Source: Iris pallida
Taxonomy: Eukaryota > Streptophyta > Magnoliopsida > Asparagales > Iridaceae
DNA length: 64,000 nt
Assembly: GCA_029216955.1 (NCBI GenBank)
Contig: JANAVB010003999.1
Coordinates: forward strand, 3,514,999 to 3,578,998
Reading direction: 5' to 3'
Part shown: in pieces, positions 1-11,087 of the stretch
How the letters are laid out: each line of letters starts with the position of its first letter
Numbering within the stretch: the stretch's first letter is position 1
Translations under genes and position numbers: made by a program
Notes under the pieces: generated by a model
Seen by the model: the letters and a program-made list of their open reading frames with translations, nothing else
The model's database searches: none
What the model was told of the DNA's origin: nothing

Positions 1-138
1 TTGCTACAAAATACTTCCTAGAAAAATAGTCATTTATTTAATAAAAATGATGTAAATAATACTAATGATAATTACAAAATATTAATGCTAAAGTTTTAAT
101 AAATTTTTTTTTATTAATTTATCTATAGATAAAGATGC

Positions 139-177
<39 letters not shown>

Positions 178-216
178 TAAATCAACTAAGGAAACAAAAA
201 AATAACAACAGAGAGA

Positions 217-259
<43 letters not shown>

Positions 260-1997
260 CAAACAAATAGCAACCGAATGTTGCTATTACTTTTTAGAGA
301 AAGGATGAGAGAGAGGGGGAGAAGAAAAGGGAAAGCGGCGAAATCGAGAGGGAGTTCGGCCTCGGCTCCGGCGGGAGGCGCCGGACGGGGCGCGCTAGGC
401 GAGGGGAAGAGCGAAGGAAGGGTTTTACCTGCCGGCAGAGGGATCTCGGCAAGGCGCAGCCGCGGTGGATGGCTCAGACTGGGTCAGAGGGAAGAGCCGA
501 GCCTCGCCACGCTATCCAGACCGGATGCGCGGTCCTGGATCTGGACGTCGGCGACGGGTTTGCGCGGAGAAGGGGTGCGCTAGGCGAGGGTTTCTACGGT
601 GCGGCGGAGATCGCCGGCCATGAAGGCGGAGGTGAGAGCGGCTATTTGAGTGGAGAAGCCGCGGGTGCTCGACCGGGTGGCGGCAGGCCGATTCAGCGCG
701 GCGAGGCATCTCCGACCGGATTTAGGCAGCGGGGAATGGTTGGCGACGCCGGACTCGCAGGATGGTGCCGGGTGGACACCAACAGGCGCCGGCGGCAAGG
801 AGGGTCTCCGGTGAGGTAAGTGGGTGGTGATGGTGGTGAACTTTGGGGGGTTTGTGTGGGCGGCCGGTCGTGGCGGCGGTGGCTGGTTAATTAATTTTTT
901 CTATTCTTTTATGTGGTTGGTGGTGGTCTTAATGATGGGGTGACGTGGTGAAGATGGTGGCTGTGGTCGTGCAGTCAAGTATCGACGGGGTCGGGTGACG
1001 GTGGTCCCCGACTTTGAGGCATGTGATGGGGACCTGGATGACGATGACATTGACGATGGTACGGGTGGTGGTGTCGGGGTTGATAGGGTGGTCGGACTGG
1101 CTAGTCTGTGTTTGTGGTGGTGATGAGCGGGGGACGACGACGTTTGGAGGAGGGAAGATGGACGGGTGGCTGGGATGACGAGGGCGGAGGTGGAGATTGA
1201 ATTACGAGGGCTGCGATTACGGCGGGGATGGGATTTAGGTTGGGATTTATTTGTGTCGGAGTTGTCGACACGGAGGAGAATTTGTATTTTGTAAAGACAT
1301 GGAATAAGAAATTGGATGGCGGACATGGACACGATGCACGCACGTGGTGGAAATTATGGAAGAGTACCTGCCTATTTATAGGATGTGGGAATTCCCATTT
1401 GGATAGGATTGTGATTTATTTAAACCTAATTAGATAATTCAATTATTAAATTTAAATCAATAAATTCAAATCTTAAATTCAAATTAATTTCCAATTTAAA
1501 TATAGATAATCTAAACTCAATATAAATTCCATGTTTAAATTTAAACTATTTAAATCAAATCCATAAATTCTAATCAAGACTTAAATTGCCACAATAATTT
1601 TAAAATATATTTTCTAAAATACAAATAATAATAATTTTGAAAATTATATTATTATTTAAAAATAATTCTAATAAAATATTTATGAAATATATATGTATGC
1701 ACAAAGAAGATTATTTATTATTAATAACCGAAGGGCCTTTTAAAATGAAAAGAACAAACTTAGCAATTTCTGTATGATAGCAAAGTATTTATTATATAAA
1801 TTATTTTGAACTATAAAACAAAAATAAAAATATTTTTCTAAAAATATGTACGCTCGCACATATTCGCACTCGACGAACAATTACGAAATACGCCGTTTGC
1901 GCACCACGTACAATACGACTACGCGACGTACAATACAAAATTTTTTAAACCAGTACCAAAATCGATAAAAATATAGTAGAAATTTAGGGGTTTTATA
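1..1997 (-). mobile_element. 3' LTR of a Tekay/Del-like Ty3/gypsy element
   Basis: This block is repeated almost base for base at 5158-7144, so the two are the LTRs of one minus-strand element. Reading the minus strand, the LTR starts near 1997 with TATAAAACCCC, where the other copy has TGTAAAACCCC, and it runs out of the window at base 1. Just outside it the minus strand reads TTCGAGGACGAAATTC and then a purine-rich run, the end-of-pol/polypurine context typical of Del/Tekay chromoviruses (family knowledge). A minus-strand TATAAATA lies at 1373-1380. Two (AAT)n microsatellites lie near 139-173 and 217-256. The GC-rich part (about 300-1200) gives open frames on both strands that I do not regard as genes. 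Confidence 0.85.
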
Positions 1998-3271
1998 TCC
2001 TACCCAACTTAAAAGAATTTCGTCCTCGAAATTAAGAATTAGTAGGGGGTGAAAAGACACAAGGGGTGTATCGATGGGGAACAAACAACGATAATGTTTT
2101 CACAAAATTATGTCGTAAGAAATCGTGATCTAAATCATAGAATTTAATATGGGTATGGTTACGAGGGTCGCGAGTTAAGGCACGAGTAGAAGATTAAGGG
2201 TTTAAAGTTTAAATCAAGAGCATCATGCAATAGAGAATGATATGGTATCAAGAGAAATAAGTTAGAGACCTAGTAGATATGGGTTCTTGGAAGTAGGTTG
2301 AAGGCACGATTAGGAGGACGATTAGATTCACTCCTAATTTAAGCAATTAGAAGGTCATGATAGGGCCGAGAAAAGAACGAGTAGTTTAGGATGAATATAT
2401 AGCAAAATCGAGTGATAATGGTCACAATCGATAGGAAGGCTAGAGGAAGTTCTAGTACAACGTCTTCGTCCTTCTAAAATAGGTGAAGGCGAAAGCAACA
2501 AGGAGTTCAAAGACGTTATTATCGAATACGAATATGTGGTTCAAGGACGACCGAATATTTTTAAGGCAGTCGTGGATGGGGTTCTAAAGGCCAAGTTTAA
2601 TTATGTTCCATCCACATAGAATAATAGACAAAACGAACCAAAGTACACTTAGTTGATCAGACCATCATGCACCGGTTCTGATTAGACAATATGGTAATGA
2701 GCGGCCGCTCAATAGCATATGCCTTGATCAAGCTCGATAAAGAATCAGCTTGCAAATACTAGGCTATATTAGCATCATTAGTGTAGATAGTAAAACATAG
2801 GCACGAGGGTAGATGAAATAAGAACCAATATGAATAGTCTAAGAGTTATGAGAATCTAAGTTTTGTTTATTCCTATACTATCATTCTACGGTTTATTGCC
2901 CAAGGCTTGGTTGACCAAATGTGTTAAATTCTTCTAGTCTCTATAGTCTAGATAATACTATTTATATTCCCTTAATGGTCAAGGATGTGTCAGGTCGTGG
3001 GGTATTCTACCCAACTTAAAGAATTAAGCTAAGGGTGTTTGGGATATCTAACTAGTAGGGTCAATCTCTAGCAAGCACGAAGGAGCGATAAGAATAATGA
3101 TAGGAGGGATCAAGCAAGATGCAATTAATAAGTCGAACGGTAAATAAAATCTAGGAAAGAGGTCAAGTATGTGGATGAGATCCTAGACTCTAATCCTATA
3201 CGCAGGCTCACATTGGTACAATAACGTAACCGAAGTGATAAACTTGACCTGTATGGGCCACCACAAAAATA
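1998..3271 (-). mobile_element. Degraded internal region of the Tekay/Del-like element
   Basis: This lies between the LTR at 1-1997 and a solo LTR inserted at 3272; the internal part resumes at 5088-5152. The polypurine/pol-end signature is at about 1998-2035 and a second similar motif (ttctacccaacttaaagaat) is near 3003. No reverse transcriptase or integrase frame can be read. The total internal sequence, without the solo LTR, is only about 1.3 kb, so the element is an internally deleted or nonautonomous derivative. Confidence 0.6.
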
Positions 3272-5087
3272 TGTAACGCCCCAGTCCCAAAATACGTAGG
3301 ACTAGGAACGTAGACATGCCAGCTGTATACATACGAAGTACACTCCAATATATGGAAATCTCGCATGAATACATAAACTGTAAAATGCAGTAGAACCATA
3401 ATAAACTAATATCATCCATAAAATATAAGAAAATAAATAATTCATATAATCATCTATGGAAATGTATTTGTACAATATGTTGGGCGGAGACAAATCCACT
3501 ACCAACAAACAAGGAAAGAAATACATGGAAATGGAATGAGTTTGACGAGCGAAGTGAAGACGATCCAAGTACAAGCATCCTCGAAGAAATAGCGATGATC
3601 ACGGCTAGAGCTAGAACACCTGCGAAAGACAAGAGCACACACCTGGCGAGATAACCAGGTCCTCAGAGGGACGTAATAAGACACATAATTTCATGCCAAT
3701 AACTGAATAAATAAAGCTCAACCGAAAATATATGTGACTACACAAATAAAGGTCCTTAACCATTCTATGTGAAAATGCTTTTTGAAGACAACGTTCCACA
3801 TAAGGGCTCTCGAGACTAGAAACACGGCGCGTTAGCGTTTCAACCAAGGCACTAGTGGCGTCTAGAGAAAAGTAAATGCACGGCCCATTAGCACTCGAGT
3901 GAGAGATAAGGGGCATCTAGAGAAAAATAAATGCACGACCACTAGCTCTTGGGTGAGTCGCTAACGGCAGCTAGAGGAAAGTAAATGTACGGCACATTTG
4001 TGTTTCAACCGAGGCACTATAGTGGCATCTAGAGAAAAGTAAATAAGTGCACGGCACACTAGCTCTCGGCTGAGTCACAAATGGCAGCTAGAGAAAAGTA
4101 AATGTGTGAAAGCTCCTGCGCCTAATAACCGTCTTCACCCTCCCCATGTACTACACGTGCTGTATCCACATCATGACATTCCTAATAACTGCTAAGTCTT
4201 CTAGACAACCATAACTATTTAGCAGTTATTGCCTATCGCACGGCATGTGCGCACCGATGGCCAGTCGATACGTACGTCCGAGATCTATATGAGACTCGTG
4301 ACTCGTGATACACAAGTGTCAGGGCCAATGAATGCGGCACAAACAAAGGTAGTCCCTTAACTCTAGGCTAAATGCATAACGAAAACTAAGTATAGTAATT
4401 TGCAACTACATAAAATTTTGAAATAACAATTTATATTTGCTAGAAATAAATAATTATAAAGCATGCATGATATTGAGCAAGAAATTTAAACAGTAAAGGC
4501 GGTGTCTTGCCTGGTAGGACGCCTGGTATGCTGCGATGATCAAGGTGGCACGAACTGCGACTTCGTTACAACCACTATGCAAGGTGGCCTCGGATGGTGG
4601 TACGGACAGTTCCATTGGGTTTAGAAGGGTCAAATTAGCTAGGGTCGGTAGGAGGAAATACAGAATTGGCAAGGAGATAGGGAAAAGGAGATTAGCTATA
4701 GATGGAAGGATAATCGAAGGAAATTAGATAATTAAAAATATATACATTTTTAGAAACTATCCTTGAAAAACTATATTTTATTATCCCAAAATATTTTATA
4801 AGTAGTATGTCGTTTTAGGTCAAAACTGTAACTTACCTTAGTAAAAATATTTTATATAAATACTTGAAAATATATATGATAATTTAAAACTATATTTTAC
4901 TAGTAAAATATGTTTTTTTGATGACTACTACTCAATTATAATTTTGAAAACTACTTATTAAAAATATGCTTTCAAACAATACCCAAAAAATCGAAAGTCG
5001 TTTTAAGGCAAAATTGTAAGTTTTGTCAAAATAATATTTTAGACTGAAACCTATATCTTGTAAATCAAAAATACCATAAGCGAAACA
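3272..5087 (+). mobile_element. Solo LTR (Ty3/gypsy type) with 5-bp target duplication
   Basis: The block starts TGTAACGCCCC and ends GAAACA. It is flanked by AAATA on both sides (3267-3271 and 5088-5092), a perfect 5-bp target site duplication. The TGTAACGCCCC start is typical of chromovirus LTRs. No internal region or partner LTR is visible, so it is best read as a solo LTR of 1816 bp left by LTR-LTR recombination. It is in plus orientation, opposite to its host element. Confidence 0.7.
3830..4106 (+). repeat. Diverged tandem repeat inside the solo LTR
   Basis: Four to five imperfect units of about 60-70 bp share the core ctagagaaaagtaaatg and a following gcacggc-like segment. They alternate between two subtypes (caaccgaggcact and ctctcggctgagtc). 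Short tandem repeats like this are common in the U3 part of plant LTRs. No other function is visible. Confidence 0.6.
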
Positions 5088-5152
5088 AAATAATATTAGA
5101 AAATTATTTACGGTTGAGAACCCTATTTTGAGATTACATTAAGCACAAACTA

Positions 5153-5364
5153 TGTGTTTGCTACAAAATACTTCCTAGAAAAATAGTCATTTATTTAATA
5201 AAAATGATGTAAATAATACTAATGATAATTTAAAAATATTAATGCTAAAGTTTTAATAAAAATTTTCTTATTAATTTATCTATAGATAAAGATGCTAATA
5301 ATAATAATAATAATAATAATAACAATAAATCAACTAAGGAAACAAAAAAATAACAACAGAAAGA

Positions 5365-5395
<31 letters not shown>

Positions 5396-7144
5396 CAAAC
5401 AAATAGCAACCGTATGTTGCTGTTACTTTTTAGAGAAAGGATGAGAGGAAGAGGGAGAAGAAAAGGGGAAGCGGCGAAATCGAGAGGGAGTTCGGCCTCG
5501 GCTCCGGCGGGAGGCGCCGGACGGGGCGCGCTAGGCGAGGGAAAGAGCGAAGGAAGGTTTTTACCTGCCGGCAGAGGGATCTCGGCAAGGCGCGGACGCG
5601 GTGGACGGCTCGGACTGGGTTGGAGGGAAGAGCCGAGCCTCGCCACGCTGTCCAGACCGGATGCGCGGTCCTGGATCTGGACGTCGGCGACGGGTTTGCG
5701 CGGAGAAGGGGTGCGCTAGGTGAGGGTTTCCACGGCATGGCGGAGATCGCCGGCCATGAAGACGGAGGTGAGAGCAGCTATCTGAGTGGAGAAGCCGCGG
5801 GTGCTCGACCGGGTGGCGGCAGGCCGATTCAGCACGGCGGGGCATCTCCGACCGGATTTAGGCAGCGGGGAATGGTTGGCGACGCCGGACTCGCAGGATG
5901 GTGCTGGGTGGACGCCAAGAGGCGCCGGCGGCAAGGAGTGTCTCCGGTGAGGTAAGTAGGTGGTGAACTTTGGGGGGTTTGTGTGGGCGGCCGGTCGCAG
6001 TGGCGGCCGGTCGTGGCGGCGGTGGCTGGTTAATTAATTTGTTTTTCTATTCTTTTCTGTGGTTGGTGGTGGTCTTACTGATGGGGTGACGTGGTGAAGA
6101 TGGTGGCTGTGGCCGTGCAGTCAAGTGTCGACGGGGTCGGGTAACGGTGGTCCCCGACTTTGAGGCATGTGATGGGGACCTGGATGACGATGACGTTGAC
6201 GATGGTACGGGTGGTGGTGTCGGGGTTGATAGGGTGGTCGTACTAGCTAGTCTGTGTTTGTGGTGGTGATGACTGGGGGACGACGACGTTTGGAGGAGGG
6301 GAGATGGACGGGTGGCTGGGATGACGAGGGCGGAGGTGGAGATTGAATTGCAAGGGCTGCGATTACGACGGGGATGGGATTTAGGTTAGGATTTATTTGT
6401 ATCGGAGTTGTCGACACGGAGGAGAATTTGTATTTTGTAAAGACATGGAATAAGAAATTGGATGGCGGACATGGACACGATGCACGCACGCGATGGAAAT
6501 TATGGATGAGTACATGTCTATTTATAGGATGTGGGAATTCCCATTTGGATAGGATTGTGATTTATTTAAACCCAATTAGATAATTCAATTATTAAATTTA
6601 AATCAATAAAATCAAATCTTAAATTCAAATTAATTTCCAATTTAAATATAGATAATCTAAACTTAATATAAATTCCATGTTTAAATTTAAACTATTTAAA
6701 TCAAATCCATAAATTATAATCAAGACTTAAATTGCCACAATAATTTTAAAATATATTTTCTAAAATACTAATAATAATAATTTCAAAAATTATATTATTA
6801 TTTAAAAATAATTCTAATAAAATATTTATGAAATATATATGTATGCACAAAGAATATTATTTATTATTAATAACCGAAGGGCCTTTTAAAATGAAAAGAA
6901 CAAACTTAGCAATTTCTGTATGATAGCAAAGTATTTATTATATAAATTATTTTGAACTATAAAAACAAAAACAAAAATATTTTTCTAAAAATATGTACGC
7001 TCGCACATATTCGTACTCGACGAGCAATTACGAAATACGCCGTTTACGCACCACGTATAATACGACTACGCGACGTACAATACAAATTTTTTTAAACCAG
7101 TACCAAAATTGATAAAAATATAGTAGAAATTTAGGGGTTTTACA
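5153..7144 (-). mobile_element. 5' LTR of the Tekay/Del-like element
   Basis: This is the partner of the LTR at 1-1997. On the minus strand it begins TGTAAAACCCC at 7144 and ends near 5153, where the plus strand reads tgtgtttgct. The exact inner end cannot be fixed because the first copy is cut by the window edge. The minus-strand TATAAATA is conserved (6519-6526), as are the (AAT)n tracts, which are shorter here. The outer border abuts a gypsy gag reading frame at 7145, so the element inserted into that gag. Confidence 0.85.
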
Positions 7145-8499
7145 GCAGCATCAGCGGCCCCAATAAAAGTGGGCCATGTATCATACTTATGTATACCCAG
7201 CCAAAACTTCACCGTAGGAAGGAAGTTATGTCGACAAGTATCCATAAGTTCTGAGTCTGGTATGCCGAAGGGCATCTTCAGTGCTAGCCACCTGAAGCGT
7301 TCGATGAAGGCAATGACAGACTCGGTCCTCCTTTGCTTGGTCTCGATGAGGGTGGACATACTAACATGCATGCCACTCTCGTAAAACCTGTTGAGGAACA
7401 ACCTCTCCAAGTCTTTGAATGAATTGATACATCCGTCACGCAGACTGCAGAACCATTCGAAAGCTACCCCTTATAAGGTGCTAATAAACAGCTTCGACAA
7501 GAACGGATCGTCTCTGGGCAAGTGTAGAGTCTGCGTGTTGAAGTACGTCATGTGTTGACGAGGAGAAGTCAACCCGTCAAATAAATTCAGCATCAACGTC
7601 TTATAGTTAGGAGGGCAAGTAGCATTCTCCCACTCAGGGGGATAAAGTTGAGATATCTCCATCTTCTGCAGCTCGTCTTTGTGTGAGATGGTGTCGAGAC
7701 GGGCGACCAGGGAATTAATTGCATTATGTTGATTGAGCAGGTGTTGGAAAACAACTGCAGAACGGTTGTCAGGTGTCGTTGGCGAAGGACCACCCCCAGC
7801 ATTTGCGAGATTTGGAGGAGGCATAACAAAATGGTACTCCTTTTGTAGGGAAGGAGAGTTGTTGCTATGTGCCGGACTAGCGTGAGCCGAGACATTTTGT
7901 TGCGGTGGAGGAACAGCCCTAGCAGCTTGAACCACCATGATACTGGTAAGCATATCAGCGATCTTGGCAAATGCTATTTCCAGACCCTCTAGCCATTTGC
8001 TGGTCTTGTCACTAGCCTCTTCAGGTCTTTCTCCGTCCGCCATGTATGTAGATAACATGCGAGGATGAACAGAGAAAATAGTACAACTGGTGCTGATACT
8101 GTCTGTCTCTGAGTGGGCAAGTCCCTCGTCTTCAGGTAGAGGAGGTAGATAGTCACCATCAGACTCGGAGAGATCGTCGTCCTCTGGAAGGCTACCCCAA
8201 GTGTGGGGGTCATCCGCTTCAGACCTTGAGGGAATACTACCCCCAGCTTGGGATTCTTCGTCTTCTGTATGGAATCTCGCCTTTGACCGGGTGCCCATAT
8301 AGACTCCTTCAGATGTGTCAGCCTGTTGGCCATCTGTTGGTAGACTTTGTCTTCTCATTCTCGTAGAACTGAGAGAGAAAGTTGGATTCGTGGTCCACCG
8401 TCTTTGATTGGGGCTTTCATAAGGAGGATCCCATGAAGCCATGTTGGATGAGTCACATAGCGGCTTCTCATCGTCAGAGAAGTGCAGCCGTCGAAACAC
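7145..8499 (-). pseudogene. Ty3/gypsy gag, broken and truncated (Tat/Ogre-like)
   Basis: A minus-strand frame starts at 8499 and runs about 342 codons to a TAA near 7471. The same frame then continues as a clear Retrotrans_gag region, with AFEWF, SFKDLERLFLNRFY and a FIERFRWLALKMP-like stretch. The N-terminal part is rich in Asp, Glu, Ser and Pro. The in-frame stop and the Tekay insertion at 7144/7145 make it nonfunctional. The rest of the gene, if it survives, lies left of the window. Confidence 0.8.
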
Positions 8500-9508
8500 G
8501 GACTTTCTCTAAGGCACTCTTGTTACTTTGGAGCAACAACAGTTGATAACAATACGGGTGCACGGATGTGCACTATGGATTGTTATGTCCTCCCTCGCTT
8601 TACACTTATAATTTATCATGTCGCGTAAGTCAACGGAAGGGAGTTGTGCCTTACAACCCATGTTGCATGCATCGCCAGGCTTTGCATGCGGGTTCGTAAG
8701 GAGAGTTGGCACATCCAGACTTAGTTCATGTGCAGGGGCAACCCCAACACCTAAGTTCTGTGATGTCCTCGAAGACAGCCCCGTGCTATACGCGTTGGGG
8801 CCTGTCTTTTTACTGTGGGCGCATAGGCCTTGGAGACTGGCCTTGGGTGCATGCTTCCTGACAGCATGTCTGAGTCTCCTTGATGTGGGCGCATGGTATG
8901 GATCCAGTGAGCCTGGGCGCATAGCCTAGGGCGCATGACCCTGGATGCCCAGTCTGTTGAAGACAGAGGCATTCTGGTTGGGGTTATGCGCCCAAGCATC
9001 CCCTTGGGCGCATGGCCTTGGGTGCATGCTTGGTGGAGCAATGCTATTTTCTTCCAGTTTTGCCTCCTTCGTTTGTGAGCCTCGCTGGGTTTGCCCAGAG
9101 TATCGCACACCCGATTCTTGGCATCGTAGTATTTTCTTCTGCCAAGTCTCGAGTGTCGAGCACTCTGTTGTTGGTTGCAAAGAAAAGAAGTCACTGGACT
9201 AGTAGAGCCCGGAACGGTGTGAGCCTTCTCCATTTGGGGAAATTTTATGGCAGAGTTATGCGCCCATGTGACAGAGTCCTCCAGTTGCATATCCGCTATG
9301 GCACTAGCAGGATATGCGCAGCGAGCCTTCGGAAGCCAAGTCTTGTGAGACTTGTTTGACTTCGCTGATTTTGAGGGAGTAGAGCTATCCCTCGAGAGCA
9401 TCTCTTCGAACGCCTGCTGATCAAATTTTACGATCAGAATCTTCTGAGTGCTCCCCATTTTGTCGGTATCGAATTGCGTCACCACCTTCTCGTCAGAGAA
9501 AAAGGTAG
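8500..9508 (-). mobile_element. Leader between PBS and gag of the Tat/Ogre-like element
   Basis: This is about 1 kb on the minus strand between the primer binding site and the gag start. A minus-strand reading frame begins in the LTR and passes through (8751-9593), with a possible internal start near 9460. Ogre elements are known to carry an extra ORF before gag, but I do not recognise this protein. The motif TGGGCGCATAG and its variants occur many times here in both orientations and again in the LTR. Confidence 0.5.
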
Positions 9509-9525
9509 TCCCCAGCAGAGTCGCT
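9509..9525 (-). other. Primer binding site of the Tat/Ogre-like element
   Basis: The minus strand reads GCGACTCTGCTGGGGAC a few bases after the LTR end. From memory this matches the tRNA-Arg-type primer site common in plant Ogre/Tat elements. Its place between the LTR and the leader fixes the element's orientation. Confidence 0.6.
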
Positions 9526-9530
9526 ATTTT

Positions 9531-10439
9531 TGTGGACACACACAAAAAGAAGAAGAAATGCTGTAATTTCTTTATTGGTACAAGACACCACAAATCGAGT
9601 ACGCCTGAGAGATCCTGCGCTGAGGATCACCGAGTACAAAAAAGAATTCTGGGAATGGGACGATGGAGATCGAGCAGCAGTTGCTCCTTTACTCCGTTGA
9701 CACTCCGATTACAAAAGTGGGAGAAAACCTAAGAAAATTGCTAACTCTCGGCTCATTGGCAAGAAGTGCAACAATTTGGCTCTTGAAAATGCTTTCCGTT
9801 CTGTGTTTTGAAGAGGAATGAGACCTCTTTTTATAGTCGTTCTTGAGCTGGAATGATGTTATGCGCCCACATGAGGAAATATACTAGTTTTTATGTGGGC
9901 ACATAGGGTGTAGGTGCATGCAGGCTGCGAGATCGTGGGTTGGTCGTGGTGTTGACGTGGCCGCATGCTTCGGTGCATGACTGCTCGTGGAGACTGACGT
10001 GGCCGTACGCTTTGGTACACGTTTTGATCATGGCTTTGACCGAGTCTGGCTTGGGCGCATAGCCCTGTTTCAGGCTATGCGCCCTCCTTCATAGGGGTGG
10101 TTTGGGCGCATAGAGCTTCACAGGATGATGGACGCATATAGCTTCACAGGATGATGGACGCATATGAGCTTCACAGGGTGACTTGAACATATAGGGGCTT
10201 CACTTGGGCGCATATGTCCTCCTTTGGCTTGGGCGCATATGTCCTCCTTTGCTGAAATTTTCATGCTTCTACAGTATGGCATATACCGCTCGAAAATCAA
10301 GTCATTTCGCATTATACTTAGTATGAACCAACATCTCTTCCGACTTACGATTTCCGCAGTGATCGTGCTTGACCACAACCATAACTTTGATTAAATCAAA
10401 TCCGACACAACTCGGCCAATGTTTTCATTTGCCAACACA
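9531..10439 (-). mobile_element. 5' LTR of the Tat/Ogre-like element
   Basis: On the minus strand it begins TGTGTTGGCAAATG at 10439 and ends TGTCCACA at 9531, giving TG...CA ends and about 909 bp. A minus-strand TATAAAAAG lies at about 9828-9835, a likely LTR promoter. Repeats of the TGGGCGCATAG motif crowd 9855-10240. It interrupts another retroelement whose leader resumes at 10440. Confidence 0.7.
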
Positions 10440-11087
10440 AGTTCGGTGTGCAACCAAACGATTCGTTTCTATCGACTTATGATTTCAGTTCCTTCCGTTG
10501 CATCTTATGCAATGATTTATTTCCAATCTCCTTTGTACTCCGTGCAACGATTAATTTGATATGCGTTGCACCACGTGAAATTTTTTTACTTCTGACACGC
10601 GTTGCACATCGTACAACGACTTATTTCCGACATTCATTGTACCTTGTGCAACGATTTATTTCTGACTTTCAAAGTCAATGCCCAAATCCGTTCAACACAT
10701 TTGATATTGACTTATCACTTTCATTTTAACGCATATTCACAATTAATTCGTTGCACTTCGTGCATCATTTTATTTCTCATTCAACATGTTAAATTGCAAC
10801 AACAACATCTCGAATCACATCTCATAATTTGTTGCACTTGCAGCAACTAACATTCTACGACTCATGCATTCAATGCAACGAACGTTTCACGACTTTCTCC
10901 ACAACATCAAATAAATTCGAAGTACTTGCGGCAATGTTACCCGGCTTTGTATTAGACTTATTGTATGGAACATCCAGTACGGCATCGAGTAGAGTCAAGA
11001 GTGATTTCGATTGGTGGTGGGCAACTCTTTGGAATTGAAACAAGCAAACGTCCAGAGGAAATTGAGCCTAGAGCTCTGATACCAATT
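10440..11087 (-). mobile_element. 5' leader of a second gypsy element, with Met-tRNA primer site
   Basis: On the minus strand, TGGTATCAGAGC (plus 11073-11084) directly follows the LTR, which is the standard initiator-Met tRNA primer binding site. The rest contains repeated short phrases around cgttgcac and caacgatttatttc. No gag frame is reached before the Ogre-like LTR interrupts at 10439. Confidence 0.65.

Noticed and set aside
278..819. Open frames of 100 or more codons on both strands, repeated at 5414-5955
   Set aside because: They lie in the GC-rich part of paired LTRs, overlap in several frames and have Arg/Gly/Pro-biased composition. No domain is visible.
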